64,000 nucleotides of DNA from Campylobacter sp. RM6914 (GTDB lineage Bacteria; Campylobacterota; Campylobacteria; Campylobacterales; Campylobacteraceae), in the NCBI RefSeq assembly GCF_004803835.1, contig NZ_CP012545.1:1488001-1552000 (forward strand), written 5' to 3'. Both the position numbers and the translations under genes were made by a program. This document shows positions 31,057 to 40,330 of the stretch, in pieces. Each line of letters opens with the position of its first letter. Within the stretch, counting starts at the first letter, position 1. The notes under the pieces are model-generated. The model was not told the origin of the DNA and ran no database searches. It saw only the letters and a list, made by a program, of their open reading frames with translations.

Positions 31057-34000
31057 TTATAAATTTAAGTTCTCATCACATATTAAGCTTACTTCTTGAG
31101 CCAGTTGTATGGCGCTGGCTTCGTCGTTTGCTTCAAGCGCCGATATGAGTTTTTCTCTAATATCCATATAAATTTCATTTGTAGCTTTTAGTTTTTTGCT
31201 TATATCATCTTTTAAGATATCAAACTCAAAGTCACCCCTTATCGTCTCATCGCCAGTTAAATATAAGATGATATCGTTTGCATAACTTTTTAACTCAATA
31301 TAATCCCTTAATCTTTCAAACTCACTATCGCTTATATACTCTTGTTTAACGTCATCGTCAAGTCCCTTAAATTCAAACCTCAACGCCTCATCAAGTCTTA
31401 ACGGTTTTGTAAAGTAATTACCCTGGAAACACTCGTAGCCAAATCCTATAAGCGTTTCTAACATGCGTTTGTTTTCGATATTTTTTATAGTTACTTCGCG
31501 ATGAAGCATATTTGAAATTTGTCTTACCATTCTTAAAATAACGATCGCACCTTTTGAGGCAAACATGCGAACAGTAAGTCTTTTGTCGGTTTTAAATCTC
31601 TCTATAGGCAATACACTAAAAGCTTCAAGCGAACTAGCACGAGAAGCAAAATCATCAAGCGAGAAATTTATCCCGTAACGCTTATATCTCTTTAAAATTT
31701 TAGAAGCTATCGGCAAATTCTCAACCGTGTTTGAGTCAACGATCTCGAATATAAGCATGCTAGTATCAAGCTTGTTGTCGCTTTCAACCAAGGCTTCAAA
31801 TTTATTAAAAAACTCATCACTGCAAAGCTGCTCTATGCCCAAATTTACACATACTTTTATGTTTTTGCCGTTTTTATTCCACAGTGCGCAAGCATCTAGG
31901 GCTTTTCTAATGGCAAACAGCGCGATATCATCAAGGATGTATTGCTTTTTTATAAGAGGTAAGAAGCTATCAGGATAGCATATCTCGCCGCCGTTGTTCC
32001 AACGTATAAGCGCCTCATATCTTACAACTTGTTTTGTTTTGATATTAACTTCAGGTTGATACTCGATAAAGAATTCGTTGTTTGCAAGGGCTTTTGAAAT
32101 TTTAAGTCCATCTTCGTATTGGTTTTTGAAATTTCTATCTTTTTTAACATCAAAGATATAATACCCGCCTTTTCCGGCAAGTTTTGCCTGATACATCGCC
32201 CAGTCAGCTTGCTCTAGCAAGTCATCTCCGCTTACGTTGTTCTCTTCGCTTCGCATGCTAACACCGATACTTGCGCTTACTTTTATATGACCGCCGTTAT
32301 GTTCTATGTTTTCAGACGCGATACGAAGCATGTTTTGCACCATCTCGTAGACTTCGCCCTTTTTCTCATAAGGGATAAGTGCAACAAATTCATCTCCGCC
32401 TATCCTTGAGAGCATATCTTGATCGTCAAAAAGCTTGTTTATCTCGTTAGAAATTTCAAGCAGTAGCTTATCTCCTGTGTGATGACCGTAAGTTTCGTTT
32501 ATCTCTCTAAAGCCGTCCATATCGATGTAGGCTACGGCTATATTTTTATGTTTTACATTCATCATCTCATCAAGTTTACGAGTGAGCAAAAATCTATTTG
32601 GAAGTTTTGTTAAAGGATCGTGATAAGCGATGTATTCAAGATAGTCTTTGTTTGCGGCAAAGTCATTTATAGAAGAGACGATCACAACATAACAAAATAC
32701 ATTTGCGTCATTATCCCTTAGTTCTGAAACATTGACGGTTTCAAGTCTATTTTCGCCGTTTTTATGTCTGCTCCAAATTTTACTCTGTATAGTTCCTTGA
32801 GCTTTTACAGCAGGTAAAATTCTATCCTTAAACTCAACCCCTTTTATCTCAGAGATATTTTTGCTAAGAACCTCTTCTTGCTCGTGTCCGGACATATTTA
32901 AAAACGCTTCATTGGCGTCTATGATGTTAAAATTTAGATCAATTATAGCTATGCCATCTTTTGCGTATGAAAAAACAGAAGACAACATCTGCTGATATAT
33001 CAAGAACTGCTGGTCTTTCATGATATTTCTAAAGACGCCGTTTATGATAAGAGGCTTGCCGTCATCGCTAAATTCTAAATTTTTGCCTCGCATATTTATC
33101 CAAACTACGCTTCTATCTCTGGCATAAAATTTAATATCGCTCATATATGAGCCGTCTTCAAGCTTCATCTCGTCAAAAAAGCTTTCAAAATCATTAACGT
33201 AATCAACCGCAAGCTCTCTTATGCGCTTAATGTCGATTATCCCCAGGTCGCTTTTAGAGTTATATCCTAACATCTTGGCGAATTCGTCGCTAGTTTGTAT
33301 CTCCTTGCTTTGTGCATCATAAGTCCATGCCACCGACGATGAAGCCCAAAGAACATTTTTATATTTTTTTATCTCAAGCTCGTATCTATCTTGAAGTTGC
33401 TGTTCGTCCGTTAAGTCGCTAAAAGAGTAGACGATCTTACTAATGTCATTGTCGTCATCGAGTATAAATTTAGCATATACTTTAAAAAACAACTTTTTAC
33501 CATCAGCTGTTATCACACCCGTGTTTAGCCTTACGCTATCAGAAACATTTTTGTTTAATGTAAATAACCTAATACCTACCTCGATAGCGCTAACAAAATT
33601 CATCAAACTCTCTTGAGTGATAAAATTTCTAACATCAAACGAAAAGCTAAATTCCTTATCTTCTGCTATACCTAAAATTTTATTAGTATTATTTGTAAAT
33701 TGTTTTATCACAAACGGCTCGCTTGCATCAGCGATCATCATCATATTTGGCGAGACAAATATATACTTTTGCAAAATTTCATTTATCTTGCTTTCGTTTT
33801 CTACACCGGTAATGTCTCTCATAACAGAAAATGCAAGGCGTTGGTTGTCTATCTCTATATTTGAAACAACCACGCTCATATCGCGTAATTCGCCGTTTTT
33901 AAGAAGGTGTTTTGTTTTAAATGGCTTTAAATTTTCTATACTGCTTCTTCTGTCATAAAACATATCAGCAAATGTCGAGTATACAATGTCCCTGATATTT

Positions 34001-35157
34001 AAGCTAAGCATCTCCTCCATGCTATATCCGTAAACATCTAACGCCTTGTTGCTTACATTTACGATATCTCCCGTATATGCGTCATATACTATGATATTTA
34101 AAAAACTCTGTTCAAACACATATCCAAAGCGTTTTTTATACGCCTCAAGAGCCATCTTAGCTTCATCGAGCTCTTTGTAAAGATCTGTTATGCCGTCGTT
34201 TATGGTTAGGATATCACCTGTGATATTTTGCGTATCTAGCTTATTTTTTTTATTTGATAAAAACCTAACAAGTTCGCCCAGCGGGGCTAGAAAGTCATTT
34301 CTAATATACTTTATATCTTTTATCCACAAAAAGATAAAAGCAATAAAGCTTATAAAACTTATAGATAAAAGTATCGCTTGATAAAGTATCTCACCGTGTT
34401 TTGTAGATCTTGATATAACAAAAATTTTATACGCCTCGATATAGCTTATCGTTTCGTATCTCATCTGTGTTAGTGAAAATATACCTCTTGTGTTGCCAAA
34501 TTCCTCACCAAATTTTATATAAGCATCATATCTGTCTTTATCGTATGTTTGGGCAAAATTGCTTGTTAGTAAATTTCCGTTTCTATCAACAACATATGCT
34601 ATATCGTTGCTTTGACTTAAAGCGTTATTTAGGCTTAAATTTAAAAGCTTTAGATCTATCTGAACGATAATCTTCTTGCCGTTATTTAGCTCGTATGAGG
34701 CATATACGGCCTCTAGCGCACCATCTTTATAAAATCTTCTTGAGAGAGAAAAGTATTGAAAATGCGGAAGCTGTATCCAAGGTATATTAAAGCTTTTTAA
34801 AGGGGTTGCATCTTCAAATTCACGCTTATACAGCAAATTTGCGTCTTCATCTATAATATAAAACGCGTTATAAAATTCTCGTAGAGTTTTATCGGTTATA
34901 AGACTATACTCTTTTTGAAGACCGGAATTTAGAATTTTAGCCTTCATAGCAAGGTCGTCTTCTATGACCCTAAAGTTTCTATTTATGGCGAAATTTATAT
35001 CGGTGTTTAGCTTTTCAAGATCACGCGCGATATTGCTGTCTTTAAAGCTGATTAAGAAAAAGCAAAGAGCGACAAACGCAACCAATGCGAGTAAATTTTC
35101 GATATAAAGTTTTTTTATTACCTGCCAACTTGTTTTGCCGACTATACTTTTTTGCAT
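31057..35157 (-). CDS. Membrane sensor protein with PAS, GGDEF and EAL domains
   Basis: 1366 residues. One membrane helix at ~17-35, a periplasmic sensor stretch of ~230 residues, a second helix at ~275-297, then several PAS units (among ~345-880; e.g. NIIVYDAYTGDIVNVSNKAL and GIAIIDLNFNIIDANEAFLNMSG). The diguanylate cyclase domain has an intact GGDEF at 920-924 (RIGGDEFVAL) but no RxxD inhibitory site (DDQD instead). The EAL domain starts at 1048 (YEALIRW); it keeps VNLG, FEIVDS and DDF, but the EGVE motif reads KNIE with Lys1225 replacing the catalytic Glu, and the loop after DDF is altered. So it may make c-di-GMP but probably cannot cleave it. A ~95-residue helical tail follows. Start ATG 35157. 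Confidence 0.9.
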   Translation of the reverse strand: MQKSIVGKTSWQVIKKLYIENLLALVAFVALCFFLISFKDSNIARDLEKLNTDINFAINRNFRVIEDDLAMKAKILNSGLQKEYSLITDKTLREFYNAFYIIDEDANLLYKREFEDATPLKSFNIPWIQLPHFQYFSLSRRFYKDGALEAVYASYELNNGKKIIVQIDLKLLNLSLNNALSQSNDIAYVVDRNGNLLTSNFAQTYDKDRYDAYIKFGEEFGNTRGIFSLTQMRYETISYIEAYKIFVISRSTKHGEILYQAILLSISFISFIAFIFLWIKDIKYIRNDFLAPLGELVRFLSNKKNKLDTQNITGDILTINDGITDLYKELDEAKMALEAYKKRFGYVFEQSFLNIIVYDAYTGDIVNVSNKALDVYGYSMEEMLSLNIRDIVYSTFADMFYDRRSSIENLKPFKTKHLLKNGELRDMSVVVSNIEIDNQRLAFSVMRDITGVENESKINEILQKYIFVSPNMMMIADASEPFVIKQFTNNTNKILGIAEDKEFSFSFDVRNFITQESLMNFVSAIEVGIRLFTLNKNVSDSVRLNTGVITADGKKLFFKVYAKFILDDDNDISKIVYSFSDLTDEQQLQDRYELEIKKYKNVLWASSSVAWTYDAQSKEIQTSDEFAKMLGYNSKSDLGIIDIKRIRELAVDYVNDFESFFDEMKLEDGSYMSDIKFYARDRSVVWINMRGKNLEFSDDGKPLIINGVFRNIMKDQQFLIYQQMLSSVFSYAKDGIAIIDLNFNIIDANEAFLNMSGHEQEEVLSKNISEIKGVEFKDRILPAVKAQGTIQSKIWSRHKNGENRLETVNVSELRDNDANVFCYVVIVSSINDFAANKDYLEYIAYHDPLTKLPNRFLLTRKLDEMMNVKHKNIAVAYIDMDGFREINETYGHHTGDKLLLEISNEINKLFDDQDMLSRIGGDEFVALIPYEKKGEVYEMVQNMLRIASENIEHNGGHIKVSASIGVSMRSEENNVSGDDLLEQADWAMYQAKLAGKGGYYIFDVKKDRNFKNQYEDGLKISKALANNEFFIEYQPEVNIKTKQVVRYEALIRWNNGGEICYPDSFLPLIKKQYILDDIALFAIRKALDACALWNKNGKNIKVCVNLGIEQLCSDEFFNKFEALVESDNKLDTSMLIFEIVDSNTVENLPIASKILKRYKRYGINFSLDDFASRASSLEAFSVLPIERFKTDKRLTVRMFASKGAIVILRMVRQISNMLHREVTIKNIENKRMLETLIGFGYECFQGNYFTKPLRLDEALRFEFKGLDDDVKQEYISDSEFERLRDYIELKSYANDIILYLTGDETIRGDFEFDILKDDISKKLKATNEIYMDIREKLISALEANDEASAIQLAQEVSLICDENLNL

Positions 35158-35252
35158 AAACTTTAAAACCCTTCAGTATTTTAAGTTTGTAAGGATTGAT
35201 TCTATCAAAACTTTACTTGTTTTAGCATAAGTTGCGCGCTTTTAGTGTCTTT

Positions 35253-36281
35253 TTAAACCAAATTTATCAGACTTTTCCCACTTTGTCTTGTTTTAACCTC
35301 ACCAACCACGCTTGTGTAGTCATACCCTACATCCTTTAGTCTATCAAAGGCTTTATTTGCGTCTTTTTCATCCACTGCCAAAAGTAGTCCGCCCGAAGTT
35401 TGTGCATCATAAAGCAAAATATCCGCATCGCCGTTTACAAATTTACTTGCAAATTCACGGTTTTTATAGCTGCCTTCAGGCAAAAGTCCGATGTTTGCCA
35501 TCTCGTAAACACTCTTTAAGATCGGTATATTTTTAGTATAAATTTCAAACGATATATCATCTCTTCCCATTTCGCTCAAATGCCCCAAAAAGCCAAATCC
35601 TGTTACATCCGTAGCTGCATTTACACGAACTTCACTCATCGCACCAACTGCATAGAAATTTAAGTGAGCCATATGAAAAGCAGCCTCTTTTATCTGCTCT
35701 AAACCTAAAAATCCACCCTTTATCGCTGTGCTTAAAACACCCATACCAAGCGGTTTTGTTAGGATTAATACATCTCCGACTTTTGCGGTGTTGTTTGCCC
35801 AAAATTTCTTTGGATGAACCCTACCGGTAACGCTAAGACCATAATACATCTCAGGAGTTGCTATGCTATGTCCGCCGACTATCACGCCACCACACTCTCT
35901 CACCTTATCGGCACCGCCGGCCATTATCTCGGTTAAAATTTCCTCGCTTAAGTTGCAACTATCAAAACCAACAATGTTTAAAGCATTGATCACCTGTGCG
36001 CCCATGGCAAAAACATCGCTTAACGAATTTGCCGCGGCTATCTGCCCGTAAATAAACGGATCGTTTACCACAGGCGTTATAAAGTCAAGCGTCTGAACAA
36101 GCGCCAGGTCTTCGCTTAACTTAAAAACACTAGCATCTTCATTGCTATTTGTTGATGAGATTAAATTTTCGTGAGCTAAATTTAGTGTGCCTATACTTTT
36201 GTTTAGACCCGCCGGGTCAAGTTTGGCAGCTCAACCCGCGGCACGAACAAATTTGGTCAGTTGTTTATCGTTATAAATCAT
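35253..36281 (-). CDS. selD: Selenide, water dikinase SelD, a selenoprotein (Sec17)
   Basis: 342 residues if UGA at 36233-36231 is read as selenocysteine. SelD makes selenophosphate from selenide and ATP, needed for Sec-tRNA. From ATG 36281 the protein reads MIYNDKQLTKFVRAAG, then Sec, then AAKLDPAGLNKS: Sec sits exactly where the catalytic Cys/Sec of SelD belongs, before the essential Lys. Then NSNEDASVFKL, LDFITPVVNDPFIYGQIAAA and NSLSDVFAMGA follow, typical of SelD. Gene finders that stop at UGA would report a protein starting at 36071 and lose the active site. A hairpin lies 10 nt after the UGA. The start overlaps the yedF stop as ATGA. Confidence 0.95.
36203..36220 (-). promoter_or_regulatory. 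Putative bacterial SECIS hairpin in selD
   Basis: On the minus strand, TTGACCC-GGC-GGGTC-T-AA follows the UGA by 10 nt: a 5-bp GC-rich stem, extended by two A-T pairs past a bulged T, closed by a GGC loop. Spacing fits bacterial SECIS elements recognised by SelB. The short loop is not a textbook GU loop, so folding should be tested. Confidence 0.6.
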
Positions 36282-36877
36282 AATTTTATCGTATCAAACC
36301 TACTTAGTAAATCAGCAACTTCAAAAGCATTTGTTATCTCACCTATGGCTAATTTATCAACTAATCTATAAGCTTCAAGGCAGCTTCCGCAACTAAGAAT
36401 TTTAACCCCTGCGTTTTCTAGGTCTTTTAATGCTTTAAAGCTAACATGTCCGCGATCAGTCGTCATTTTAACGGCGTTATTTACAAGTAAAACCGCATAA
36501 GGCTTAGTCTCAACCTGCATAAATGCACCTAAAAATTTTGACAATAAAGTTTCACCAACCGGTCCGCTACCTGTTCTATCTTCGTTAAGATAGATGACTT
36601 TTCCTGGTTTTTTGCTTACGATCTCGCAGCTGTATTCATCTAAATTTACGTCAGAAATTTCGCCGTTTTTTACGGTTTTTATAAGAGTTTCGCCGTTTGC
36701 AAGGTCGCTTAGGCTAAATTTTTGATTTTGGTTTTTTAAAAATCTCGATATATTTTCGCGTGGGGCAAGCGAATTTACCAAGATTTCAAGCTCTTCGCCG
36801 TCTTTTAAGCCTTCAATGGCATTTTTAGTTCTAATAACCGGCTCAGGGCACTCTAAATTTCTACAGTCTAATTGCAT
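36278..36877 (-). CDS. yedF: Selenium metabolism protein YedF (TusA-DsrE fusion)
   Basis: 199 residues. Residues 1-75 are a TusA/SirA-like domain with CRNLECPEPVIRTKNA, the CPxP motif and sulfur-carrying Cys. The C-terminal part (~95-199) is DsrE-like with KPYAVLLVNNAVKMTTD and ILSCGSCLEAYRLVDKL, holding a second Cys pair. YedF-type proteins accompany selenium genes and are thought to carry or deliver persulfide/perselenide. Coupled to selD by ATGA overlap, which strongly supports a joint role. In C. jejuni the equivalent gene also lies beside selD. Confidence 0.9.
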   Translation of the reverse strand: MQLDCRNLECPEPVIRTKNAIEGLKDGEELEILVNSLAPRENISRFLKNQNQKFSLSDLANGETLIKTVKNGEISDVNLDEYSCEIVSKKPGKVIYLNEDRTGSGPVGETLLSKFLGAFMQVETKPYAVLLVNNAVKMTTDRGHVSFKALKDLENAGVKILSCGSCLEAYRLVDKLAIGEITNAFEVADLLSRFDTIKL

Positions 36878-36900
36878 GTTTTTCCTTTAAAATTTGATTT

Positions 36901-36915
36901 ATTCAAGACTTGAAT
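36901..36915. repeat. 7-bp palindrome before yedF
   Basis: ATTCAAG-A-CTTGAAT, a perfect inverted repeat around one base, lies between the TlpD-like stop (36935) and the yedF start (36877), ~25 bp from the start. Candidate operator of yedF-selD; no independent support. Confidence 0.3.
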
Positions 36916-36934
36916 CTTATTTGTATTTTTAAAT

Positions 36935-38023
36935 TTATCTTCTAGTTTTTCTAACCGCTTCTAGTAAAATTTCAAACCCGTGCTTACTTGAATTTTCAAC
37001 ATCGGCAAGCACGCTAACACCATCTTTTTTGCTACTTTTGTCGCCAAAAAGCGTAACTGCTTTTTGCAACCCTTTATGCACGTTGTCATGATGTTTTGCC
37101 ACTTCATCTATCACACGAGAGTTGTTTGATAAAATTTGCTTGATATGTTCGCTAAACCACCTGCCAAAACGGCAATTAACATGATCTGACATATCTACTT
37201 TTTCGCCGTAAAGAAAGTTCTTATATGCCGATAGTTTTAAATTTATATGATCTATCTTTCCGTTGCTGATATTTATCTCGTTTGTTACGTTCATGGTTTG
37301 ATTTAGGATATCATCCGTGTTTGTTTTTACATCTTCGATATTGCTTTGAAATTCACCCAAAGTCGTTGAGACCTCTTGCGAAAGACTGATAAATTTCTCC
37401 GCTATCTCAGTCATGGAGTTAGCATTTTGTTTAAGTCCGTTTATGTTTACTTCAACCTCTTGAGTCGCCTTTTGCGTTCTTTCGGCAAGCTTTCTAACTT
37501 CATCGGCAACCACGGCAAAACCTCGTCCGTGTTCGCCGGCACGAGCAGCCTCGATAGCAGCGTTTAAAGCAAGTAAATTTGTCTGATCGGATATGTCTTT
37601 GATTAAATTTATTATCTCAACGATAGAGTCCACACTTGAGTTTAGACTAGAAACATTAGTGTGCAAAACATCGCTTGAGCCTTGCACATCTTGCATTGAT
37701 TTTACAACCGCTACAACTCTCTCTTGAAGCCCCTTGGTCTTGCCGAAGGTTTCGTTATTTAGGCTATTTACACTACCTAGCATCAATAGATTTTCCTCCA
37801 TAGTGCCTTGCAGGAAATTTATACCGTCCGCATAGCTATTTATTAAAAGATCGATAATGTTTTGCTTTAACTTCTCTTTATCGCTTTGTTTATTATCTGC
37901 GCTTTTAAGGCTTGAAATTTGGGACTTTAGGGCATCTATTTCATGCTTTAAAGCACTGTTTTCTTCGTTTAAAAGACGCAATTTTTCATTTGTTTCATCC
38001 AGTCTTTTGCCACTGCCAAACAT
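36935..38023 (-). CDS. Soluble chemoreceptor with zinc-binding CZB domain (TlpD-like)
   Basis: 362 residues without membrane helices. An N-terminal coiled coil (~8-50) is followed by a methyl-accepting signalling domain with the invariant hairpin tip [24 protein letters not shown], quoted here only to its core [18 protein letters not shown], and [17 protein letters not shown]. The C-terminus is a CZB zinc-binding domain: CRFGRWF with its Cys, and HHDNVHKG with paired His. H. pylori TlpD has the same plan and senses oxidative or zinc/pH cues. Located between yedF and a small hypothetical gene, in the formate dehydrogenase region, as in C. jejuni. Confidence 0.9.
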   Translation of the reverse strand: MFGSGKRLDETNEKLRLLNEENSALKHEIDALKSQISSLKSADNKQSDKEKLKQNIIDLLINSYADGINFLQGTMEENLLMLGSVNSLNNETFGKTKGLQERVVAVVKSMQDVQGSSDVLHTNVSSLNSSVDSIVEIINLIKDISDQTNLLALNAAIEAARAGEHGRGFAVVADEVRKLAERTQKATQEVEVNINGLKQNANSMTEIAEKFISLSQEVSTTLGEFQSNIEDVKTNTDDILNQTMNVTNEINISNGKIDHINLKLSAYKNFLYGEKVDMSDHVNCRFGRWFSEHIKQILSNNSRVIDEVAKHHDNVHKGLQKAVTLFGDKSSKKDGVSVLADVENSSKHGFEILLEAVRKTRR

Positions 38024-38113
38024 GCAAACCTCCTAGAGATTGATATATTTTTATGTATTTTACAATATTTTGTATAAAAGGTAGTATACGGGAGTAAATT
38101 TATAAGGATTAAT

Positions 38114-38131
38114 CGGGTCTTTTGCAACCCG
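38114..38131 (-). terminator. Hairpin downstream of the 61-residue gene
   Basis: On the minus strand CGGGT-(8 nt)-ACCCG lies right after the stop at 38138, followed by an AT-rich run. A weak intrinsic terminator is likely; there is no clean T-tract. Confidence 0.4.
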
Positions 38132-38137
38132 ACGGGT

Positions 38138-38323
38138 TTATTTTACGAAATTAGCCTCAAGCCACTTTTGAGCAGCTTCATAGCTTTCAAATTTACCGCT
38201 TTTAGCAACTTGTGCAGCGCCTTCATAAAAGCGGATGCGGATGCCGTCTTGGACATTATCTATCTTTACTCTTGTTATGCGATCGGTGTTTAGATACACA
38301 CGGTCATTTAGCTTAATAAACAT
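38138..38323 (-). CDS. Small conserved-looking hypothetical protein
   Basis: 61 residues, not recognised. It starts MFIKLNDRVYLNTDRITRVKID and ends QKWLEANFVK; the predicted fold is a few beta strands followed by one amphipathic helix. AGGAG-like AAAGGAGAAAG precedes ATG 38323 at good spacing, and a hairpin follows the stop, so it looks like a real single-gene unit between the chemoreceptor and a gene-free gap. No signal peptide or membrane segment. Confidence 0.7.
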   Translation of the reverse strand: MFIKLNDRVYLNTDRITRVKIDNVQDGIRIRFYEGAAQVAKSGKFESYEAAQKWLEANFVK

Positions 38324-38800
38324 ACTTTCTCCTTTATATAAATTTCAAACTTATATTACATGATTTTATATATTTAAATGCTTATAAAGCTTGATTTTAC
38401 GGTATTTGGCTTAAATTTGTTACGAATGTAAATTCTGCATTTTAGGCATATAAATCCTGCCGTTTTAGCATAATTTTTAAAGAGTAAATTTAACCAAAAT
38501 ACAAATCATGACACTACAATAAGCACGCTGTTTGAAAGTTTACTTTACCCCAAAGCCAAAAACGTAAAATTTAACAGTAAAAAGCATTAAGAACTGATGA
38601 GATGAACGTATTTCAAAAGCCAACGGCTTAAATTTGGTATCACTTTACCGAAGAATTGGTATTAAAAAGCATTTTACAAGCATCAAGATAAATTTAACTT
38701 TTGCGCAAAACTTAAAAATTTTGCCACAAGAAGTCACATTTAGAGTCTAAAAATTTTGAGTTTTCAAACCAGATTTATTGGCTTGGCTTAAAAATTTTAA
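38324..38800. other. 477-bp gap without an intact gene
   Basis: Very AT-rich. No open frame of useful length, RNA gene or clear terminator is visible. On the plus strand one frame (about 38478-38790) reads as protein-like stretches such as TTISTLFESLLYPKAKNVKF and SQRLKFGITLPKNW, broken by several stops, which may be the remains of a decayed gene. The right end may hold the terminator of the modE-like gene. Confidence 0.4.
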
Positions 38801-39547
38801 TTATTTTTTGCTAACTCTATCTTTTTGATCATTTAAAAACAGCTCTTTAAAGCGGTTATTTGCATAGTCTTCTATGTCTCTTTGAAGCTGCTTGTATGCA
38901 TTTATAAGCTCATAAGCACGTGGATTTAACGTAGTTCCGGCACTTCCGCCGCCGCCTTGTTTTGTGTTTACAAGATCTTCGTCTAAATTTTTAGCCAAAA
39001 TTTGCAAGTGAGTCCAGCATTTTTTATAGTTCATGCCTAAAATTTCAGCCGCTTTTACTATGCTGCCCGATTCCGCTATAACTTCAAGAACTTCAGTTTT
39101 TCCCTTGCCAAAGAGCAACTCGCCTTCGCTGTTTTCTATCCAAGTCTTTGTTTTTACGATCATCTTCTTTCCTTTTTTTTCTTTAAAGCAGCCAAGCTGA
39201 CAGTATTTTACATCGATATTGTAATCACGCAAAGTTGAACGGATCTTTTTCATGCCAACGCCCTTTGCCGCGTCTCTAGCATCTTTGCAAGTTATACGAC
39301 ACTTCTCGTCAAGCATGGGCTGAAGGTTTTTGTATGCCATTACACTACCAAATTCCAAAGGCAACTTGCCAAACTGACCAAGCTCACAAGCGTCTATTTT
39401 TACACCCATTTGCGTTGCCGTATCTCCAACAAGAGCAACGTCTACTTGGAGCTTATCGGCTATTTTAAATGCAACTCCGCAGTCAAGCCTACCGTTTTTA
39501 TTTTTAAATTTTTCTATATATTCTTGCACTTTATCAAGCATAGACAC
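38801..39547 (-). CDS. modE: ModE-type regulator with a duplicated Cys-containing N-terminal unit
   Basis: 248 residues. The C-terminal part (~135-230) is the ModE/LysR-like winged helix: GKTEVLEVIAESGSIVKAAE then MNYKKCWTHLQ, followed by GGGGSAGTTLNPRAYELI, the ModE-typical wing and helix. No molybdate-binding TOBE/MOP domain follows. Instead residues 21-61 and 85-122 form two related units, each with an xxC, then Ala-rich helix, then I-x-x-C-x-L-G-x-F (CELGQFGK at 54-61, CQLGCFKE at 116-123). C. jejuni has a ModE in the same place that controls molybdate and tungstate genes. It overlaps fdhD by 14 bp (8 bp if Met3 is the start), so the two are coupled. Confidence 0.8.
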   Translation of the reverse strand: MSMLDKVQEYIEKFKNKNGRLDCGVAFKIADKLQVDVALVGDTATQMGVKIDACELGQFGKLPLEFGSVMAYKNLQPMLDEKCRITCKDARDAAKGVGMKKIRSTLRDYNIDVKYCQLGCFKEKKGKKMIVKTKTWIENSEGELLFGKGKTEVLEVIAESGSIVKAAEILGMNYKKCWTHLQILAKNLDEDLVNTKQGGGGSAGTTLNPRAYELINAYKQLQRDIEDYANNRFKELFLNDQKDRVSKK

Positions 39548-40313
39548 GCTCCGCTCCGCTATAAACGTTTAAATTTTCTCCTCTTACAAAACCGCAAAGA
39601 GTTAAGTTAAATCTTCTTGCGATAAGCACACCTAGACTGGTTGGAGCCGTTCTTGAAACAAGCACCGCGATAGAATTTGTAACAGCCTTTACTACCATTT
39701 CAGAGCTTAACCTTCCGCTTACCATCAAAATTCCATCTCTTAAATTTGCACCATCCATCACGGCCTTACCTATGGCTTTGTCTATAGTATTATGCTGGGC
39801 TATATCTTCGCCGATATAAAATTTATCCCCTATCATGAGTTTTGCGGTATGAACGCAACCTGTCTTTTCATAAAGGTCACACTGGGTGTAAAATTCACCC
39901 ATTTGCTTTGAAATTTCAGAGCGTTTAAATTTTATATCATTTTGTATAACTTTGGCTTTCATGTTTGCAGGATTTACACTAGCAGTTACACTTCTACCAC
40001 AACCGCTTATGATCACATTTTCCGTAGTTAAAATGTTTAAACTTCCCTCATCTATACGCGCGGTTATGTTTAATGCTAACTCAGCTTCGTTAAAATCTAT
40101 ATGTTCTATATCAGAGTAAGATTTAATTATATTTTCACTTAAAAGATAACCTATCCCAAGAGCTTCTACGTCTGTAGGTGTTGCCATCATAGAGCCTGCT
40201 TTGGCACCGTTAACATTTATATCAAGTTTGATCTCTCTTACAAGTATGTCATCGCATTCGAAACTATCGTTTGACTTAAATTTTGTTATCTTTGTAGTAA
40301 AAATAGGTTGCAT
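39534..40313 (-). CDS. fdhD: Formate dehydrogenase sulfurtransferase FdhD
   Basis: 259 residues. FdhD passes sulfur from a cysteine desulfurase to the Mo/W-bis-MGD cofactor of formate dehydrogenase. Seen: ALGIGYLLSENII, IISGCGRSVTAS, GCVHTAKLM and SRTAPTSLGVLIARR. The usual CxxC loop is reduced to a single Cys (CGRS), as in many FdhD proteins. It starts ATG 40313 and is separated from fdhC by a strong terminator, so it probably has its own or read-through transcription, together with modE. Confidence 0.93.
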   Translation of the reverse strand: MQPIFTTKITKFKSNDSFECDDILVREIKLDINVNGAKAGSMMATPTDVEALGIGYLLSENIIKSYSDIEHIDFNEAELALNITARIDEGSLNILTTENVIISGCGRSVTASVNPANMKAKVIQNDIKFKRSEISKQMGEFYTQCDLYEKTGCVHTAKLMIGDKFYIGEDIAQHNTIDKAIGKAVMDGANLRDGILMVSGRLSSEMVVKAVTNSIAVLVSRTAPTSLGVLIARRFNLTLCGFVRGENLNVYSGAERVYA

Positions 40314-40330
40314 ATTTACCTTTTGAAGAA

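Noticed and set aside
35253-36071. SelD as a short protein starting at 36071
   Set aside because: It lacks the active site and ATP-binding N-terminus; reading UGA at codon 17 as Sec restores a full SelD.
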